Of a stretch of DNA of 64,000 nt, positions 8,546-18,486 are shown one piece after another. The notes beneath the pieces are model-generated. The model searched no databases, had not been told where the DNA came from, and was given only the letters and a program-made list of their open reading frames with translations. Position 1 is the stretch's first letter. The number at the start of each line of letters is the position of its first letter. Source of the DNA: Citrobacter sp. Awk 4 (GTDB lineage: Bacteria; Pseudomonadota; Gammaproteobacteria; Enterobacterales; Enterobacteriaceae); the NCBI RefSeq assembly GCF_028069725.1, contig NZ_JANEWG010000018.1:20089-84088 (forward strand), read 5' to 3'. The position numbers and the translations under genes are program-made.

Positions 8546-11527
8546 ATGCTGGTAAATCTGTGTGATTACAAACAAAGCGTCACGCTCATCGCCAACAGCG
8601 GCGTGCAGTTTTTGGATTTTGGGCTGACGCCGCAGGAGTCCGCGCAACGGGGTCGCTTTGTGCGAAAAACCGCCAACGGTCCTTTGCTGCGGCTGGATTT
8701 CGATCTCAGTAGCGGTCGCTATACGTTACCGGGGCGAACCGGTGGACAACCCGAAGTCGTCAAGCCGGAAAGTACCCAGACGCTGCATCATTCGCTGGAG
8801 GTGCTTGACGGCGTCTGGCTGCCGCTGCCGTTTTTGCGTTTCAATCCACCCCGCACTTTCGTGGAAGGCCCGGATAACTGGGCACGGGTTCAGGTGCGTA
8901 AACTGTCGCACCCCGACGCGGCGGGCAATACTCATCGCATTACCCTGGCGTTAGACAGCCAACTGGCACAGACCGTCTCTGCAACGCTTGCGCCAAATGA
9001 AAACGATCTGCTCAACGGGACACGCTTTGCGCTCGCCTGGCGCGATGACGAAGTGGCTGAGTTTCTTGATCAGACCTGGGTTGACGGCTGGCTGAGGGAA
9101 TCTTTTCTCCATCATCTTACGCAGAAGAATCTTCACTCAGAGCAGGACGTTCAACTGGCGCTGCGCAACTTTGAGTATCAGGCGCACTGGCTGAATTTGC
9201 TGACGCTGTTGGGCGAACAACTTGCAGTGCCGGAAGTGAAACTGGTTACCCATACGCTGAGTACGCCCGCAATCCCGGTTGATTTGATTCTGGATGTCGG
9301 AAACACGCACACCTGCGGCGTTCTGATTGAAGATCACGGCGATGCCAACGACGGGCTGCGCCAGACGGCAGAATTGCAGGTTCGTTCGTTAAGCGAGCCG
9401 CAGTTCCTCAATGATCCCCTCTTCACCAGTCGTCTGGAGTTCTGTGAAGCGCGCTTTGGCAAACAGCACTTTTCTTTGGAAAGCGGTCGTGACGATGCCT
9501 TTGTCTGGCCTTCTATTGTGCGAGTGGGCGACGAAGCCAGAAAACTGGCCATGCAGCGTTTAGGCACCGAAGGTAACAGCGGGATCTCCAGCCCGCGTCG
9601 CTATCTGTGGGATGAAACGCCGGTGTTGCAGGATTGGCGTTTTAGCCAGATGAACAGCAAAACCCAGCGCGAACCGCTGGCCACGGCGTTTCCGTTAATG
9701 AACCTGATGAATGACGACGGACAGCCGCTGTTCAGTCTGCCGCAGGATGACCGATTACCGGTATTCTCCCCACAATACAGCCGCAGCACGCTAATGACCC
9801 ACATGCTGTGTGAAATTCTGGCACAGGCGCTGGGGCAAATGAACAGCGTTGCGACCCGGCTGCGTCTGGGGTTTCCGACCTCTCCCCGTCAGCTACGCTC
9901 GCTGATTTTGACGTTGCCGTCTGCAATGCCGAAACAAGAGCGCGAGATTTTCCGCCAGCGTATGTTCGAAGCTGTCGCGCTGGTGTGGAAGGCGATGGGC
10001 TGGCATCCACAAGACGAGGATTTCGCCACCCGCAAACAGCAGGAAAAGAGCGTTATCCCGGTGCCGACCATCCAGATGGAATGGGATGAAGCCAGCTGCG
10101 GGCAGCTCGTCTGGCTGTACAACGAAGCGATTTCGCACTACGCCGGTCGAACGGAGTCCTTCTTTAATGCGCTCTCCCGTCCGGATCGTCTGCCAGAACC
10201 CGGGGAAGTGAAAGGCCGGGCGCTACGCGTTGCCTCTATCGACATTGGCGGCGGCACCACCGATATGGCGGTTGTTCATTATCAGCTTGATGACGGTGTC
10301 GGCGCCAACGTCAAAATCACGCCGCACTTATTGTTTCGCGAAGGGTTCAAAGTTGCCGGCGACGACCTGCTGCTGGATGTCATTCAACGTTGCGTCCTGC
10401 CTGCATTACAAACCCGTTTGCAACAGGCTGGGGTGAGCGATGCCGCCGCCCTGCTGGCAACGTTGTTTGGCGACTCGGGGCGGATAGATACCCAGGCGAT
10501 TTTGCGCCAACAGACGGCGTTACAGCTGTTTATGCCGCTGGGGCACGCGGTGCTGAGCGCCTGGGAGCAAAGTGATGTTAACGATCCGTTGGCCGGATTA
10601 CATGCTTCGTTTGGTGAACTGCTGCCTCATCGCCCCACGCGCAACGTGATGAACTATATCCAGCAGGCGATCAATCATGCGCTGCCATCAGGCTCCGGGC
10701 CGTTTGATCTGCTCAGTGTGCCGCTACAAGTGCAGTTCAGCGTGTTGCAGGAGGCGCTGCTGGCGGGCCAGTTCACACTGACCTCCCCGCTTCATGCCGT
10801 CTGTGAAGCCATTTCTCACTATAATTGTGACGTATTGCTGGTCACTGGACGTCCTGCCTGCTTGCCAGGCGTACAGGCGTTGATCCGCCATTTGCAGCCG
10901 GTTCCGGTCAACCGAATCGTCTGGATGGACAACTACCGCGTGCATGAATGGTATCCGTTCAGCCAGCAAGGCCGTATTGGCAATCCGAAATCGACCGCTG
11001 CCGTCGGCGCGATGCTGTGTAGTCTGGCGCTGGACTTACGCCTGCCGCGCTTTAATTTTAAAGCGGCGGATATTGGCGCTTACTCCACAGTCCGCTATCT
11101 CGGGGTACTGGATAACACGGTGAACACGCTGCGCGATGAGAATGTCTGGTATCACAACGTTGACCTCGACAAACCCGGCATGAAGCTGGACACCCGTCTG
11201 CACTTCCCTTTACGCGGTAACGTCACCCTCGGTTTTCGCCAACTGGCGAACAGTCGCTGGCCGGCAACGCCGTTGTATACCCTGAGTATCAATTCCGCCG
11301 AACTGGCGAAAACCATTGCCGGAGACGGCGTCTTAAACGTGCAGCTACAGTTGCGCGGCGCACATAAAGAAACCGGGCCGGATTCCTTTGTGCTGAGCGA
11401 GGCCTGGTTACAGGATGGCACGCCGGTCGCCGCCAATGCCCTGACCCTCAAATTAAATACGCTGGCAGACCGCCGACACAGCGGCAGCCACTACTGGATC
11501 GACAGCGGGAGTGTGTACCTGAAATGA
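8546..11527 (+). CDS. srfB: SrfB-family protein, actin/Hsp70-like ATPase fold
   Basis: About 993 residues, matching Salmonella SrfB from MLVNLCDYKQSVTLIANSGV onward. I prefer the ATG at 8546, just after the srfA stop, over the in-frame GTG at 8534, because the family normally begins here. Two motifs resemble the phosphate-binding loops of the actin/Hsp70/sugar-kinase ATPase superfamily: VDLILDVGNTHTCGVLIED (about residue 250) and RVASIDIGGGTTDMAVVHY (about 560). A nucleotide-dependent scaffold or motor is therefore a reasonable inference. The stop overlaps the srfC start (ATGA). Confidence 0.85.
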   Translation: MLVNLCDYKQSVTLIANSGVQFLDFGLTPQESAQRGRFVRKTANGPLLRLDFDLSSGRYTLPGRTGGQPEVVKPESTQTLHHSLEVLDGVWLPLPFLRFNPPRTFVEGPDNWARVQVRKLSHPDAAGNTHRITLALDSQLAQTVSATLAPNENDLLNGTRFALAWRDDEVAEFLDQTWVDGWLRESFLHHLTQKNLHSEQDVQLALRNFEYQAHWLNLLTLLGEQLAVPEVKLVTHTLSTPAIPVDLILDVGNTHTCGVLIEDHGDANDGLRQTAELQVRSLSEPQFLNDPLFTSRLEFCEARFGKQHFSLESGRDDAFVWPSIVRVGDEARKLAMQRLGTEGNSGISSPRRYLWDETPVLQDWRFSQMNSKTQREPLATAFPLMNLMNDDGQPLFSLPQDDRLPVFSPQYSRSTLMTHMLCEILAQALGQMNSVATRLRLGFPTSPRQLRSLILTLPSAMPKQEREIFRQRMFEAVALVWKAMGWHPQDEDFATRKQQEKSVIPVPTIQMEWDEASCGQLVWLYNEAISHYAGRTESFFNALSRPDRLPEPGEVKGRALRVASIDIGGGTTDMAVVHYQLDDGVGANVKITPHLLFREGFKVAGDDLLLDVIQRCVLPALQTRLQQAGVSDAAALLATLFGDSGRIDTQAILRQQTALQLFMPLGHAVLSAWEQSDVNDPLAGLHASFGELLPHRPTRNVMNYIQQAINHALPSGSGPFDLLSVPLQVQFSVLQEALLAGQFTLTSPLHAVCEAISHYNCDVLLVTGRPACLPGVQALIRHLQPVPVNRIVWMDNYRVHEWYPFSQQGRIGNPKSTAAVGAMLCSLALDLRLPRFNFKAADIGAYSTVRYLGVLDNTVNTLRDENVWYHNVDLDKPGMKLDTRLHFPLRGNVTLGFRQLANSRWPATPLYTLSINSAELAKTIAGDGVLNVQLQLRGAHKETGPDSFVLSEAWLQDGTPVAANALTLKLNTLADRRHSGSHYWIDSGSVYLK

Positions 11528-13677
11528 GTAAGCCGTTAAACACCACACAGGCCATCATTGACTGGGTTAATCACACTCGTCAGCAGGCAACGCGTCTTGA
11601 TGATGAAGCCGATGCGCTGCTGGCGCGGCTCTCCCTTGCCGCCATGAAAGAATCGGCCCTGCACCAGGTGCAGGCAACCAGGGGCTGCGTGGGGCTGTAT
11701 GGACATTCACAATCCGCAAAAGCGCATCTGCTCAGCGCGCTTTGCAGCCACGGTAACGGTCCCCTGACTATCGTTACGCCGGATCGCAGTTTTGACTATT
11801 TTTCGCATATTAATCCGGGACATGCGCCAACGAATATGGCGCTACGTTTTACCCGGGACAACGTCGCAATTGACAGTGACTGGCCGCTGCGTTTGCGGCT
11901 TATCAACGAAGCCGAACTGGTGCAGATTTTTATCGCCCAGGCCTGCGCGCAGCCCGCCCATCGACCGGTTGAAAGGTCGATCATCGAATCACGATTAGAA
12001 AAGTGGCAGACGCTGCGCCAGCATCAGCCCGTACCGGGCGTGACGCCTGAAGACGTTGCGGCCATTGCCCATTTCTGGCGAACATGCGTGCCTTCAGGCC
12101 AACAGCAGATTGACGATGCGCTCTGGCACCAGTTTGCCACCCTCATGCCTGCGGTCGACCTCACCACCCGGGCAAGCGCGTGGGCGTTATTGTGGGGGGA
12201 ACAACCGGAACTGACCCGCCAATGGTTGGATCTGGCGCATACGTTGCAGCAAACCATTCATGCAGAAGCGCTGGCGGCGCCACTGAGTTTACTGGTCGAC
12301 AATTTTGGTTTACCGACGGAAAACTTTCTCACCCAGGGAGCGCAGAGCAATGGGGAGACACAGAGCGATGTGGTGGTTCATCCGGTGGTGGATGGGCAAG
12401 CGCAGAATGCGATCAGCCTGTCGCTGGACGCCCTTGCGCTGTTGACCCGTGAAGTGGTTCTGACCGTTGAAGAAACGGTGCTGGAGAACGTTGATCTGCT
12501 GGAGATCCCACTGGCACCCGACAGCGCGATTTCTCCGTTGTGGCAGGCCAAGCTGGACTGGATGCTGGAGAGTTATCGTCAGCATTTGCAACCCGACGTT
12601 TTGGTTATCTGCAACGCCCTTTCCTCCCGTTCGCAAACCCCTGCGGTCGCCCGCAAGCTATCAGGCTGGGTGCATGAGACTCAACCGTTGCGCGAGGCCG
12701 CAATGCCAGGGGTGGTGTGGGCCATTACGCCGCAGGATGCTCGCTTTGCGACGCACCAAAATCTGGATGAAGCCGTTCAGCAGTTAATGGGCAAGCCCGG
12801 TTTACACTGGGGCACGCTACAGGCGCTGGATAAACACAGTTTACAACGCCTGGTGGAGTGGCTCTCGCAGGCGACTTCGCCGGTCCAGCGCCAGGCGCGG
12901 CTGACCTCATTGACCGGGCAGCATCATCAGCAGCTGCGCGACCTGATGCTACCGGACGCTTGCGAGTCTATGACCAGCGAAACCGTTATCCGCCAGTTGC
13001 AGGCACAGGCTGCCCGTCACGGCGAACTGCTCGACGGGCTGTTGCCGCCGATTCACCGTTTTGAGTCATTGTTACAAACTCAACAACCGCGTGAGGAACA
13101 GGTTAGCGGGTTGTTCAGCGAAGATATCGACCTGTTTGCTGACATGCGCGACGCGCCCCGCCCAGCGGAAAATAAAGAGACCGGTGATCTGGCGCATCGC
13201 ATGTGGGTTAACCATGCACGTCAGTGGTGTCGTAATGAGGATAATGCGCGTCGATTAGGTCTGGCGCCGGAAACGCTCCGACAGACCGTGGATATTCTGG
13301 TAACCGCAAGCTATCGGCTCAATCTGCCCCAGCATTTACAGCAGATGATGCAGCGTGAAGAGGTCTGTGGCGCGCAGTTGCACGCCGGAATAGGCAACTT
13401 TATCGCCTGGCTCGGCTATGAAGAGATCGCAGAAGCAGCACGTCCTGCCAGTCGCATCCGCAAAGGTGCCGCTATTTTTAGCGCGACGGTGCAACCGCCG
13501 ATGTCCCGCTTAACGCAACTGGACGAACAGCCCGTGCACGCCGCCAGTCGCTATGTCTATGACTGGCTGGTGGCGCTTTACACGCGCGCCAATGAAAACA
13601 AAGGATACCAGCATCCGCGGGATGTCACAGACGCAGACAAAAAACGGTTGCGCGAATGCCTGTCTGCTGCCAGATAA
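11524..13677 (+). CDS. srfC: SrfC-family putative virulence factor
   Basis: A 717-residue soluble protein, third gene of the operon and translationally coupled to srfB. Near the N-terminus (about residues 54-70) is CVGLYGHSQSAKAHLL, which resembles a P-loop (GxxxxGKS/T) but carries Ala-Lys-Ala in the critical positions; in GTPase-like families such a change can reduce or abolish binding. The rest is helical, with many Gln, Leu and Arg residues. SrfC is often annotated as a virulence effector, but no secretion signal is visible here and the role is unproved. Confidence 0.82.
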   Translation: MSKPLNTTQAIIDWVNHTRQQATRLDDEADALLARLSLAAMKESALHQVQATRGCVGLYGHSQSAKAHLLSALCSHGNGPLTIVTPDRSFDYFSHINPGHAPTNMALRFTRDNVAIDSDWPLRLRLINEAELVQIFIAQACAQPAHRPVERSIIESRLEKWQTLRQHQPVPGVTPEDVAAIAHFWRTCVPSGQQQIDDALWHQFATLMPAVDLTTRASAWALLWGEQPELTRQWLDLAHTLQQTIHAEALAAPLSLLVDNFGLPTENFLTQGAQSNGETQSDVVVHPVVDGQAQNAISLSLDALALLTREVVLTVEETVLENVDLLEIPLAPDSAISPLWQAKLDWMLESYRQHLQPDVLVICNALSSRSQTPAVARKLSGWVHETQPLREAAMPGVVWAITPQDARFATHQNLDEAVQQLMGKPGLHWGTLQALDKHSLQRLVEWLSQATSPVQRQARLTSLTGQHHQQLRDLMLPDACESMTSETVIRQLQAQAARHGELLDGLLPPIHRFESLLQTQQPREEQVSGLFSEDIDLFADMRDAPRPAENKETGDLAHRMWVNHARQWCRNEDNARRLGLAPETLRQTVDILVTASYRLNLPQHLQQMMQREEVCGAQLHAGIGNFIAWLGYEEIAEAARPASRIRKGAAIFSATVQPPMSRLTQLDEQPVHAASRYVYDWLVALYTRANENKGYQHPRDVTDADKKRLRECLSAAR

Positions 13678-13715
13678 CGAGGCTCAGGCCGCTTCTCTGG
13701 CAGTGCCATGTTGCA

Positions 13716-13889
13716 TCAGAACAGCGAAAACATCAGCGCGACAGGAAAACTCATCGGCCAGGTCGCGCCGACAAGCACGGCGCTCAGCAAGCGGATCCGT
13801 TTTTTATCGTGGGAGAGAAACCAGGTGATCAAGCAGGTGATTGACGCCATTACGGCGTAAAAAATTAACATCTTTTGGTAGACAGACAT
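13716..13889 (-). CDS. ortT: OrtT, orphan membrane toxin of the GhoT family
   Basis: A 57-residue protein with two membrane spans (MLIFYAVMASITCLITWFL and LLSAVLVGATWPMSFPVAL) separated by the charged loop SHDKKRIR. It matches E. coli OrtT (YdcX), a relative of toxin GhoT that damages the membrane and lowers ATP, reported to act during stress from antifolates; no antitoxin partner is known or seen here. An in-frame ATG three codons upstream gives a 60-residue alternative; I prefer the internal start because it matches the K-12 length. Neither has a strong ribosome binding site, consistent with low expression. Confidence 0.88.
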   Translation of the reverse strand: MSVYQKMLIFYAVMASITCLITWFLSHDKKRIRLLSAVLVGATWPMSFPVALMFSLF

Positions 13890-14083
13890 GTCAGGCATCC
13901 AGGCCAGAATTAAAAAACGGGCACAATATGCTCCTTTTTTTGATCTCCATCAAGTTTTATTGCCCTCTGACACACCGATTTTACAGAGGTTCAACACAAC
14001 TCTGTGAAGTTAACAATAAGTGCTATTGCTTATAGTTTGAAGCCGTACTATACACATAGGGGCAATATAAAAAGGTGGCAAAA

Positions 14084-14179
14084 ATGAATGTTTCCAGTAA
14101 AACCGTCGTGCTGATAAATGTCTTTGCTGCTGTGGGGCTTTTTGGTCTTATCTCTTTGAGATTTGGCTGGTTTTCTTGA
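14084..14179 (+). CDS. yncL: YncL, 31-residue small membrane protein
   Basis: Reads MNVSSKTVVLINVFAAVG then LFGLISLRFGWFS and stop: 31 residues with one membrane span, differing at only a few positions from E. coli YncL, a verified stress-induced small inner-membrane protein. It has a good ribosome binding site (AAGGTGG, 7 bases before the ATG) and is followed by a hairpin, so it is a monocistronic gene. It lies between patD and ortT as in K-12. Its role is unknown. Confidence 0.92.
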   Translation: MNVSSKTVVLINVFAAVGLFGLISLRFGWFS

Positions 14180-14205
14180 TTTAATACCGTGCTTGCAATG
14201 TAGAC

Positions 14206-14233
14206 TGGCAGAGAGAATTTCTCCTCTCTGCCA
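14206..14233. terminator. Hairpin between yncL and patD (bidirectional)
   Basis: Perfect 10-bp stem TGGCAGAGAG / CTCTCTGCCA with an 8-base loop, between the 3' ends of two convergent genes. The flanking T runs are short, so strength is uncertain. Confidence 0.65.
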
Positions 14234-14268
14234 TCGATTTACACTCTTCCTGTCTGTGAGATTTTCCG

Positions 14269-15693
14269 TTAATGCTTAACCATCACGTGGCGGACAACGG
14301 TGTAATCTTCCAGTCCATACAGTGACATATCCTTACCGTACCCCGACAGTTTTTGCCCGCCATGAGGCATTTCACTGACTAACATGAAATGGGTATTCAC
14401 CCAGGTACAGCCATACTGCAGTCTGGCGCTCAGACGATGCGCCCGGCCAACGTCACGCGTCCACACCGATGACGCCAGCCCGTACTGCGTGTCGTTCGCC
14501 CACGCCAGCACCTGATCTTCATCTTCAAAGACGGTGACGCTCACCACAGGACCGAACACTTCGCGCTGCACAATGGCATCTTCCTGTTTCGCGCCTGCCA
14601 GCAGTGTCGGTGCAAAATAGTACCCCGCCCCGGCCACTTTATTACCGCCCGTAATGACCTTGATATGACCGAGCTTTTTCGCTGCTTCCACGGCTTTGCT
14701 TACCCGCTCAAGATGGGCCAGCGAACTTAACGGTCCCAATTCAGTGGTCTCATCTTCCGGCGCGCCGGTCTTCAGGCTAGCGACGGCCGCACCGAGTTTC
14801 TCAACCAGCGCGTCGTAGACCCCTTTCTGGGCATAAATTCGGCAGGCTGCGGTACAGTCTTGCCCGGCATTGTAGAATCCAAAGGTGCGTACGCCCTCGA
14901 CCACCGCATCCAGGTCTGCATCGTCAAAGACAATCACCGGCGCTTTGCCCCCCAACTCCATATGCGTGCGTTTAATCGACGGCGCAGTATGGCTGATGAT
15001 GTGTTCGCCCGTCGCGATGGAGCCGGTCAGAGAAACCATGCGCACCTTTTCATGACCCGTCAGCGGATCGCCCACCGTTTTCCCGCGACCAAACAGCACG
15101 TTAATTACGCCCGCGGGGAAAATGTCCTTCGCAAATTCGGCCAGTTTCAGCGCCGTGAGCGGTGTGATTTCAGAGGGTTTAATCACCACACAGTTACCTG
15201 CCGCCAGCGCAGGCGCCAGTTTCCACGCAGCCATCATCAGTGGGTAGTTCCACGGGGCGATTGACGCGACAACGCCAATCGGATCACGGCGGATCATCGA
15301 CGTGTGCCCTTCCAGATACTCACCGGCGGCCAGACCGTTCAGGCAACGCGCCGCCCCGGCAAAAAAGCGAAACACGTCGACAATCGCCGGGATCTCATCG
15401 TTGAGTACGCAGTGCAGCGGTTTTCCGCAGTTTTGCGACTCCAGCGCTGCAAAGACTCCGGCGTTGGCTTCTATCGTATCGGCCAGTTTAAGCAGCAGGT
15501 CGGCACGCGACTTCGGCGTGGTTTGTCCCCATTCGACAAAAGCGCGATCGGCCGCCCGCACAGCGGCATCGACCTGCGCGGGGGAGGCTTCCGCAATCTC
15601 CAGAATCACCTCGCCAGTCGCGGGGTTGTAAACGGGTTGCTTTTCACCTTCACCGCTGACCAGCTCACCGTTAATCAGTAATTGATGTTGCAT
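14269..15693 (-). CDS. patD: PatD, gamma-aminobutyraldehyde dehydrogenase
   Basis: A 474-residue NAD-dependent aldehyde dehydrogenase, same length and sequence type as E. coli PatD (YdcW), which oxidises 4-aminobutanal from putrescine transamination to GABA. Conserved elements: [20 protein letters not shown], the LELGGKAP general-base region, [15 protein letters not shown] with the catalytic Cys, and [11 protein letters not shown]. It is the last gene of ydcSTUV-patD, 21 bases after ydcV. The grouping couples import of a polyamine-type substrate to its oxidation. Confidence 0.94.
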   Translation of the reverse strand: MQHQLLINGELVSGEGEKQPVYNPATGEVILEIAEASPAQVDAAVRAADRAFVEWGQTTPKSRADLLLKLADTIEANAGVFAALESQNCGKPLHCVLNDEIPAIVDVFRFFAGAARCLNGLAAGEYLEGHTSMIRRDPIGVVASIAPWNYPLMMAAWKLAPALAAGNCVVIKPSEITPLTALKLAEFAKDIFPAGVINVLFGRGKTVGDPLTGHEKVRMVSLTGSIATGEHIISHTAPSIKRTHMELGGKAPVIVFDDADLDAVVEGVRTFGFYNAGQDCTAACRIYAQKGVYDALVEKLGAAVASLKTGAPEDETTELGPLSSLAHLERVSKAVEAAKKLGHIKVITGGNKVAGAGYYFAPTLLAGAKQEDAIVQREVFGPVVSVTVFEDEDQVLAWANDTQYGLASSVWTRDVGRAHRLSARLQYGCTWVNTHFMLVSEMPHGGQKLSGYGKDMSLYGLEDYTVVRHVMVKH

Positions 15694-15714
15694 AGCATTT
15701 TCCCATATTGTCGT

Positions 15715-16521
15715 TTATTTACCGTTTTCGGCGAGCGAGTCGCCTTCACGTGTTAGCCACCAGGCACCTAAAATCGGAATCGTTGTCACCATCATCACCA
15801 GCAATGCCACCACGTTTGTCACCGGGACATCGCGCGGTCGTCCCAGTTGATTGAGCAGCCACAGCGGCAGCGTCCGTTCATGCCCGGCTGTGAATGTGGT
15901 GACGATGATCTCATCAAAGGAGAGCGCAAAGGCCAGCATGCCGCCCGCCAGCAGCGCAGACCCTAAATTGGGCAGCACCACGTAGCGGAAGGTTTGCCAG
16001 CCATTCGCCCCCAGATCCATTGACGCTTCCACCAGACTCCAGGAGGTACGTCTGAAACGGGCAATCACGTTGTTAAAAACCACCACCACGCAAAACGTCG
16101 CATGCCCCACCACAATGGTGAAAAAGCCCGGCTCCAGATTGATGGTCTTAAATGCCGTCAGTAAGGCCAGACCGGTGATAATTCCCGGTAGCGCAATCGG
16201 CAACAACAGCAGCAATGAGATCGCATTCTTACCGAAGAAGTCACGACGCCAGAGCGCTGCCGCCGCCAGCGTTCCCAGCACCAGAGCGATCCCGGTGGAT
16301 AACGCGGCGATTTTCAGTGACAACGTCACAGACTCGAGAATATCGCTGCGCTGCGCCGCGACGCTAAACCAACGAAGCGTCAGCCCCTGAGGCGGGAAAC
16401 TAAACGCCGCATCTTCGGTGTTAAACGCATAGGTGGCGATAATCAGTATCGGGAAATGAAGAAAAATCACCCCGCCCCAGGCGGCCAGTTTGAGGAGAAA
16501 AGGTGCGCGTTCAGAGTGCAT
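15715..16521 (-). CDS. ydcV: YdcV, ABC transporter permease (polyamine type)
   Basis: A 268-residue inner-membrane permease with six predicted spans, of the PotC type. The EAA loop that contacts the ATPase is seen as [22 protein letters not shown] (about 160-181). It overlaps ydcU by 11 bases, as expected for a coupled pair. With YdcU it forms the channel for the YdcS substrate. Confidence 0.93.
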   Translation of the reverse strand: MHSERAPFLLKLAAWGGVIFLHFPILIIATYAFNTEDAAFSFPPQGLTLRWFSVAAQRSDILESVTLSLKIAALSTGIALVLGTLAAAALWRRDFFGKNAISLLLLLPIALPGIITGLALLTAFKTINLEPGFFTIVVGHATFCVVVVFNNVIARFRRTSWSLVEASMDLGANGWQTFRYVVLPNLGSALLAGGMLAFALSFDEIIVTTFTAGHERTLPLWLLNQLGRPRDVPVTNVVALLVMMVTTIPILGAWWLTREGDSLAENGK

Positions 16522-17455
16522 TGAACGCTCCCAGGCGTTTCACGAACGCCAGATACAGTGCGATCAAGACCATCGGCACCAGCGTGAATGCCGCCGCCAT
16601 CGGCATATTGCCGATCGCCCCTTGTTGCGAATAGACCATGTTGCCGATGAAATAGCCGGGCGGCCCCACCAGTTGCGGCACGATAAAATCACCCAGGGTC
16701 AGCGAAAAGGTAAAGATCGACCCTGCTGCAATCCCCGGAATGGCCAGCGGTAGCACCACGTAGCGAAAGGTTTGTCCTGGGCGCGCGCCCAGATCCGCTG
16801 ACGCCTGTAGTAGTGACGGCGGTAAACGTTCCAGCGCGGCCTGAACAGGAAGGATCATGAACGGCAGCCAGATATAGACAAACACCAGAAAACGGCCAAA
16901 ACCGGAGGTTGATAGCGTGTTGCCGCCGACGCCGGGTAGCGTCAGAAATGACATCAGCAGTGGTTCCAGCCCCATATGGGTCAGGAACCACTGCGCCACG
17001 CCGTCTTTTGCCAACAACAATGTCCAGGCATACGCTTTGACAATGTAACTGGCCCACATCGGCAGCATGACCGCGATGTAGAAAAAGGCTTTCATCTTGC
17101 CGCGCGTGTAACGCGCCATAAACCACGCCATCGGGAACGCCAGAATCGCACTGGCGATTGTCACCGCCACCGCCATTGTCAGCGTTCGCAAAATGATGTC
17201 GTAGTTGGCGGGATTAAACAGCGCCTGCAGGTTGGCCAGCGTCAGGTCGGGCGTGACTGACATGGTAAAATCGTCAAAGGTATAGAACCCTTGCCACAGC
17301 AACGTCAGTAAAGACCCAAAATAGACGATACCAAACCACATCAAGGGTCCCAACAACAGCAGGAACAGCCCAAGCCCTGGGTTGCGCCAGAAAAATCCGG
17401 AGATTTTACTCAGGCGTTTTGGTGGGGAGGGCGAATGTAATACGCTCATTGCCAT
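16511..17455 (-). CDS. ydcU: YdcU, ABC transporter permease (polyamine type)
   Basis: A 314-residue PotB-type inner-membrane permease with a cytoplasmic N-terminus ([10 protein letters not shown]) and about six spans. The ATPase-coupling loop reads [21 protein letters not shown]. It begins one base after ydcT ends and overlaps ydcV. Partner of YdcV; together with ATPase YdcT and binding protein YdcS it forms one importer. Confidence 0.93.
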   Translation of the reverse strand: MAMSVLHSPSPPKRLSKISGFFWRNPGLGLFLLLLGPLMWFGIVYFGSLLTLLWQGFYTFDDFTMSVTPDLTLANLQALFNPANYDIILRTLTMAVAVTIASAILAFPMAWFMARYTRGKMKAFFYIAVMLPMWASYIVKAYAWTLLLAKDGVAQWFLTHMGLEPLLMSFLTLPGVGGNTLSTSGFGRFLVFVYIWLPFMILPVQAALERLPPSLLQASADLGARPGQTFRYVVLPLAIPGIAAGSIFTFSLTLGDFIVPQLVGPPGYFIGNMVYSQQGAIGNMPMAAAFTLVPMVLIALYLAFVKRLGAFNAL

Positions 17456-18469
17456 TTACCTCTCCTCAATCAACGGTACCATGACATTGCGTGACCATGA
17501 GGCCATCACGTTTTGTCCTGGTGACAGCGCGGAAGGCAGACTTTCCCCCGTCAGGTTGGCCTGACTGACCAGCAGCTTTTCACCACCGCTCAGTTTCAGC
17601 TCAAAGCGGGTCGCCGCCCCCTGATACTGCACCGCCTGAATCACCCCCGCCGTCTGCACTTCCCCCGGCACGTTTAACCGAATATGCTCCGGGCGCAGCG
17701 AGTACGTTCCGGCAAGACCGCAAACACGGGAGGCCATCGCCGCATCAAACACGTTTGATGTGCCGACAAACCCCGCCACAAACGGCGTACGCGGTCGCAT
17801 ATAGAGTTCATGGGGAGAGTCAACCTGCTCGATACGGCCATTATTGAACACCGCCACGCGATCCGACATTGACAGCGCCTCACCCTGATCGTGCGTGACA
17901 AAGATGAAGGTAATGCCGAGCGACTGCTGCAGTTTTTTCAACTCCAGCTGCATCTGCTCGCGCAATTTGAGATCGAGCGCACCCAGCGGTTCATCCAGCA
18001 GGAGCACCCGCGGCTCATTGACCAGCGCCCGGGCAATCGCCACACGCTGGCGTTGACCGCCGGAAAGTTGCGAAGGTTTACGTCCATGAACAAAACCGAG
18101 GGCGACTTTTTCCAGCGCCTCCTGGGCCTGCGCATAACGCTGTTTTTTCGCAACGCCTTTGACCATCAGACCATACGCGACGTTGTCGAGAATCGACATA
18201 TGCGGGAACAGCGCGTAATCCTGGAAGACGGTGTTGACGTCCCGCTCCCAGGGCGGCAGTTCGCTGGCGTGCTGACCAAAAATTTTAATTTCACCGCCGG
18301 AGAGCTGCTCAAAGCCCGCAATCAAGCGTAAGCAGGTTGTTTTGCCGGAGCCGGAAGGCCCCAGCATCGAAAAAAACTCACCGTCATTAATCGCAATACT
18401 GACGCCATCCACCGCCCGTACGTCACCGTACAGGCGTGAGACGTTCTCAAATTCCACTGCGTACGTCAT
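17456..18469 (-). CDS. ydcT: YdcT, ABC transporter ATP-binding protein
   Basis: A 337-residue PotA-type ATPase. Walker A is GPSGSGKTTC (about 38-47), the signature is LSGGQRQRVAIARAL (about 136-150), Walker B is VLLLDEPLGALD, and the H-loop is FVTHDQGEAL. The C-terminal 90 residues form the TOBE/OB regulatory domain of the CUT1/polyamine importers. Length agrees with E. coli YdcT. It energises the YdcU-YdcV channel. Confidence 0.94.
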   Translation of the reverse strand: MTYAVEFENVSRLYGDVRAVDGVSIAINDGEFFSMLGPSGSGKTTCLRLIAGFEQLSGGEIKIFGQHASELPPWERDVNTVFQDYALFPHMSILDNVAYGLMVKGVAKKQRYAQAQEALEKVALGFVHGRKPSQLSGGQRQRVAIARALVNEPRVLLLDEPLGALDLKLREQMQLELKKLQQSLGITFIFVTHDQGEALSMSDRVAVFNNGRIEQVDSPHELYMRPRTPFVAGFVGTSNVFDAAMASRVCGLAGTYSLRPEHIRLNVPGEVQTAGVIQAVQYQGAATRFELKLSGGEKLLVSQANLTGESLPSALSPGQNVMASWSRNVMVPLIEER

Positions 18470-18486
18470 AAATCACCCCAGAGGAA

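Noticed and set aside
11650..11740. SrfC as a proven GTPase
   Set aside because: The P-loop-like sequence GHSQSAKA lacks the GK[S/T] core, so nucleotide binding cannot be claimed.
14860..15264. Plus-strand ORF opposite patD
   Set aside because: Arg/His-rich antisense shadow of a well-conserved enzyme; no supporting signals.
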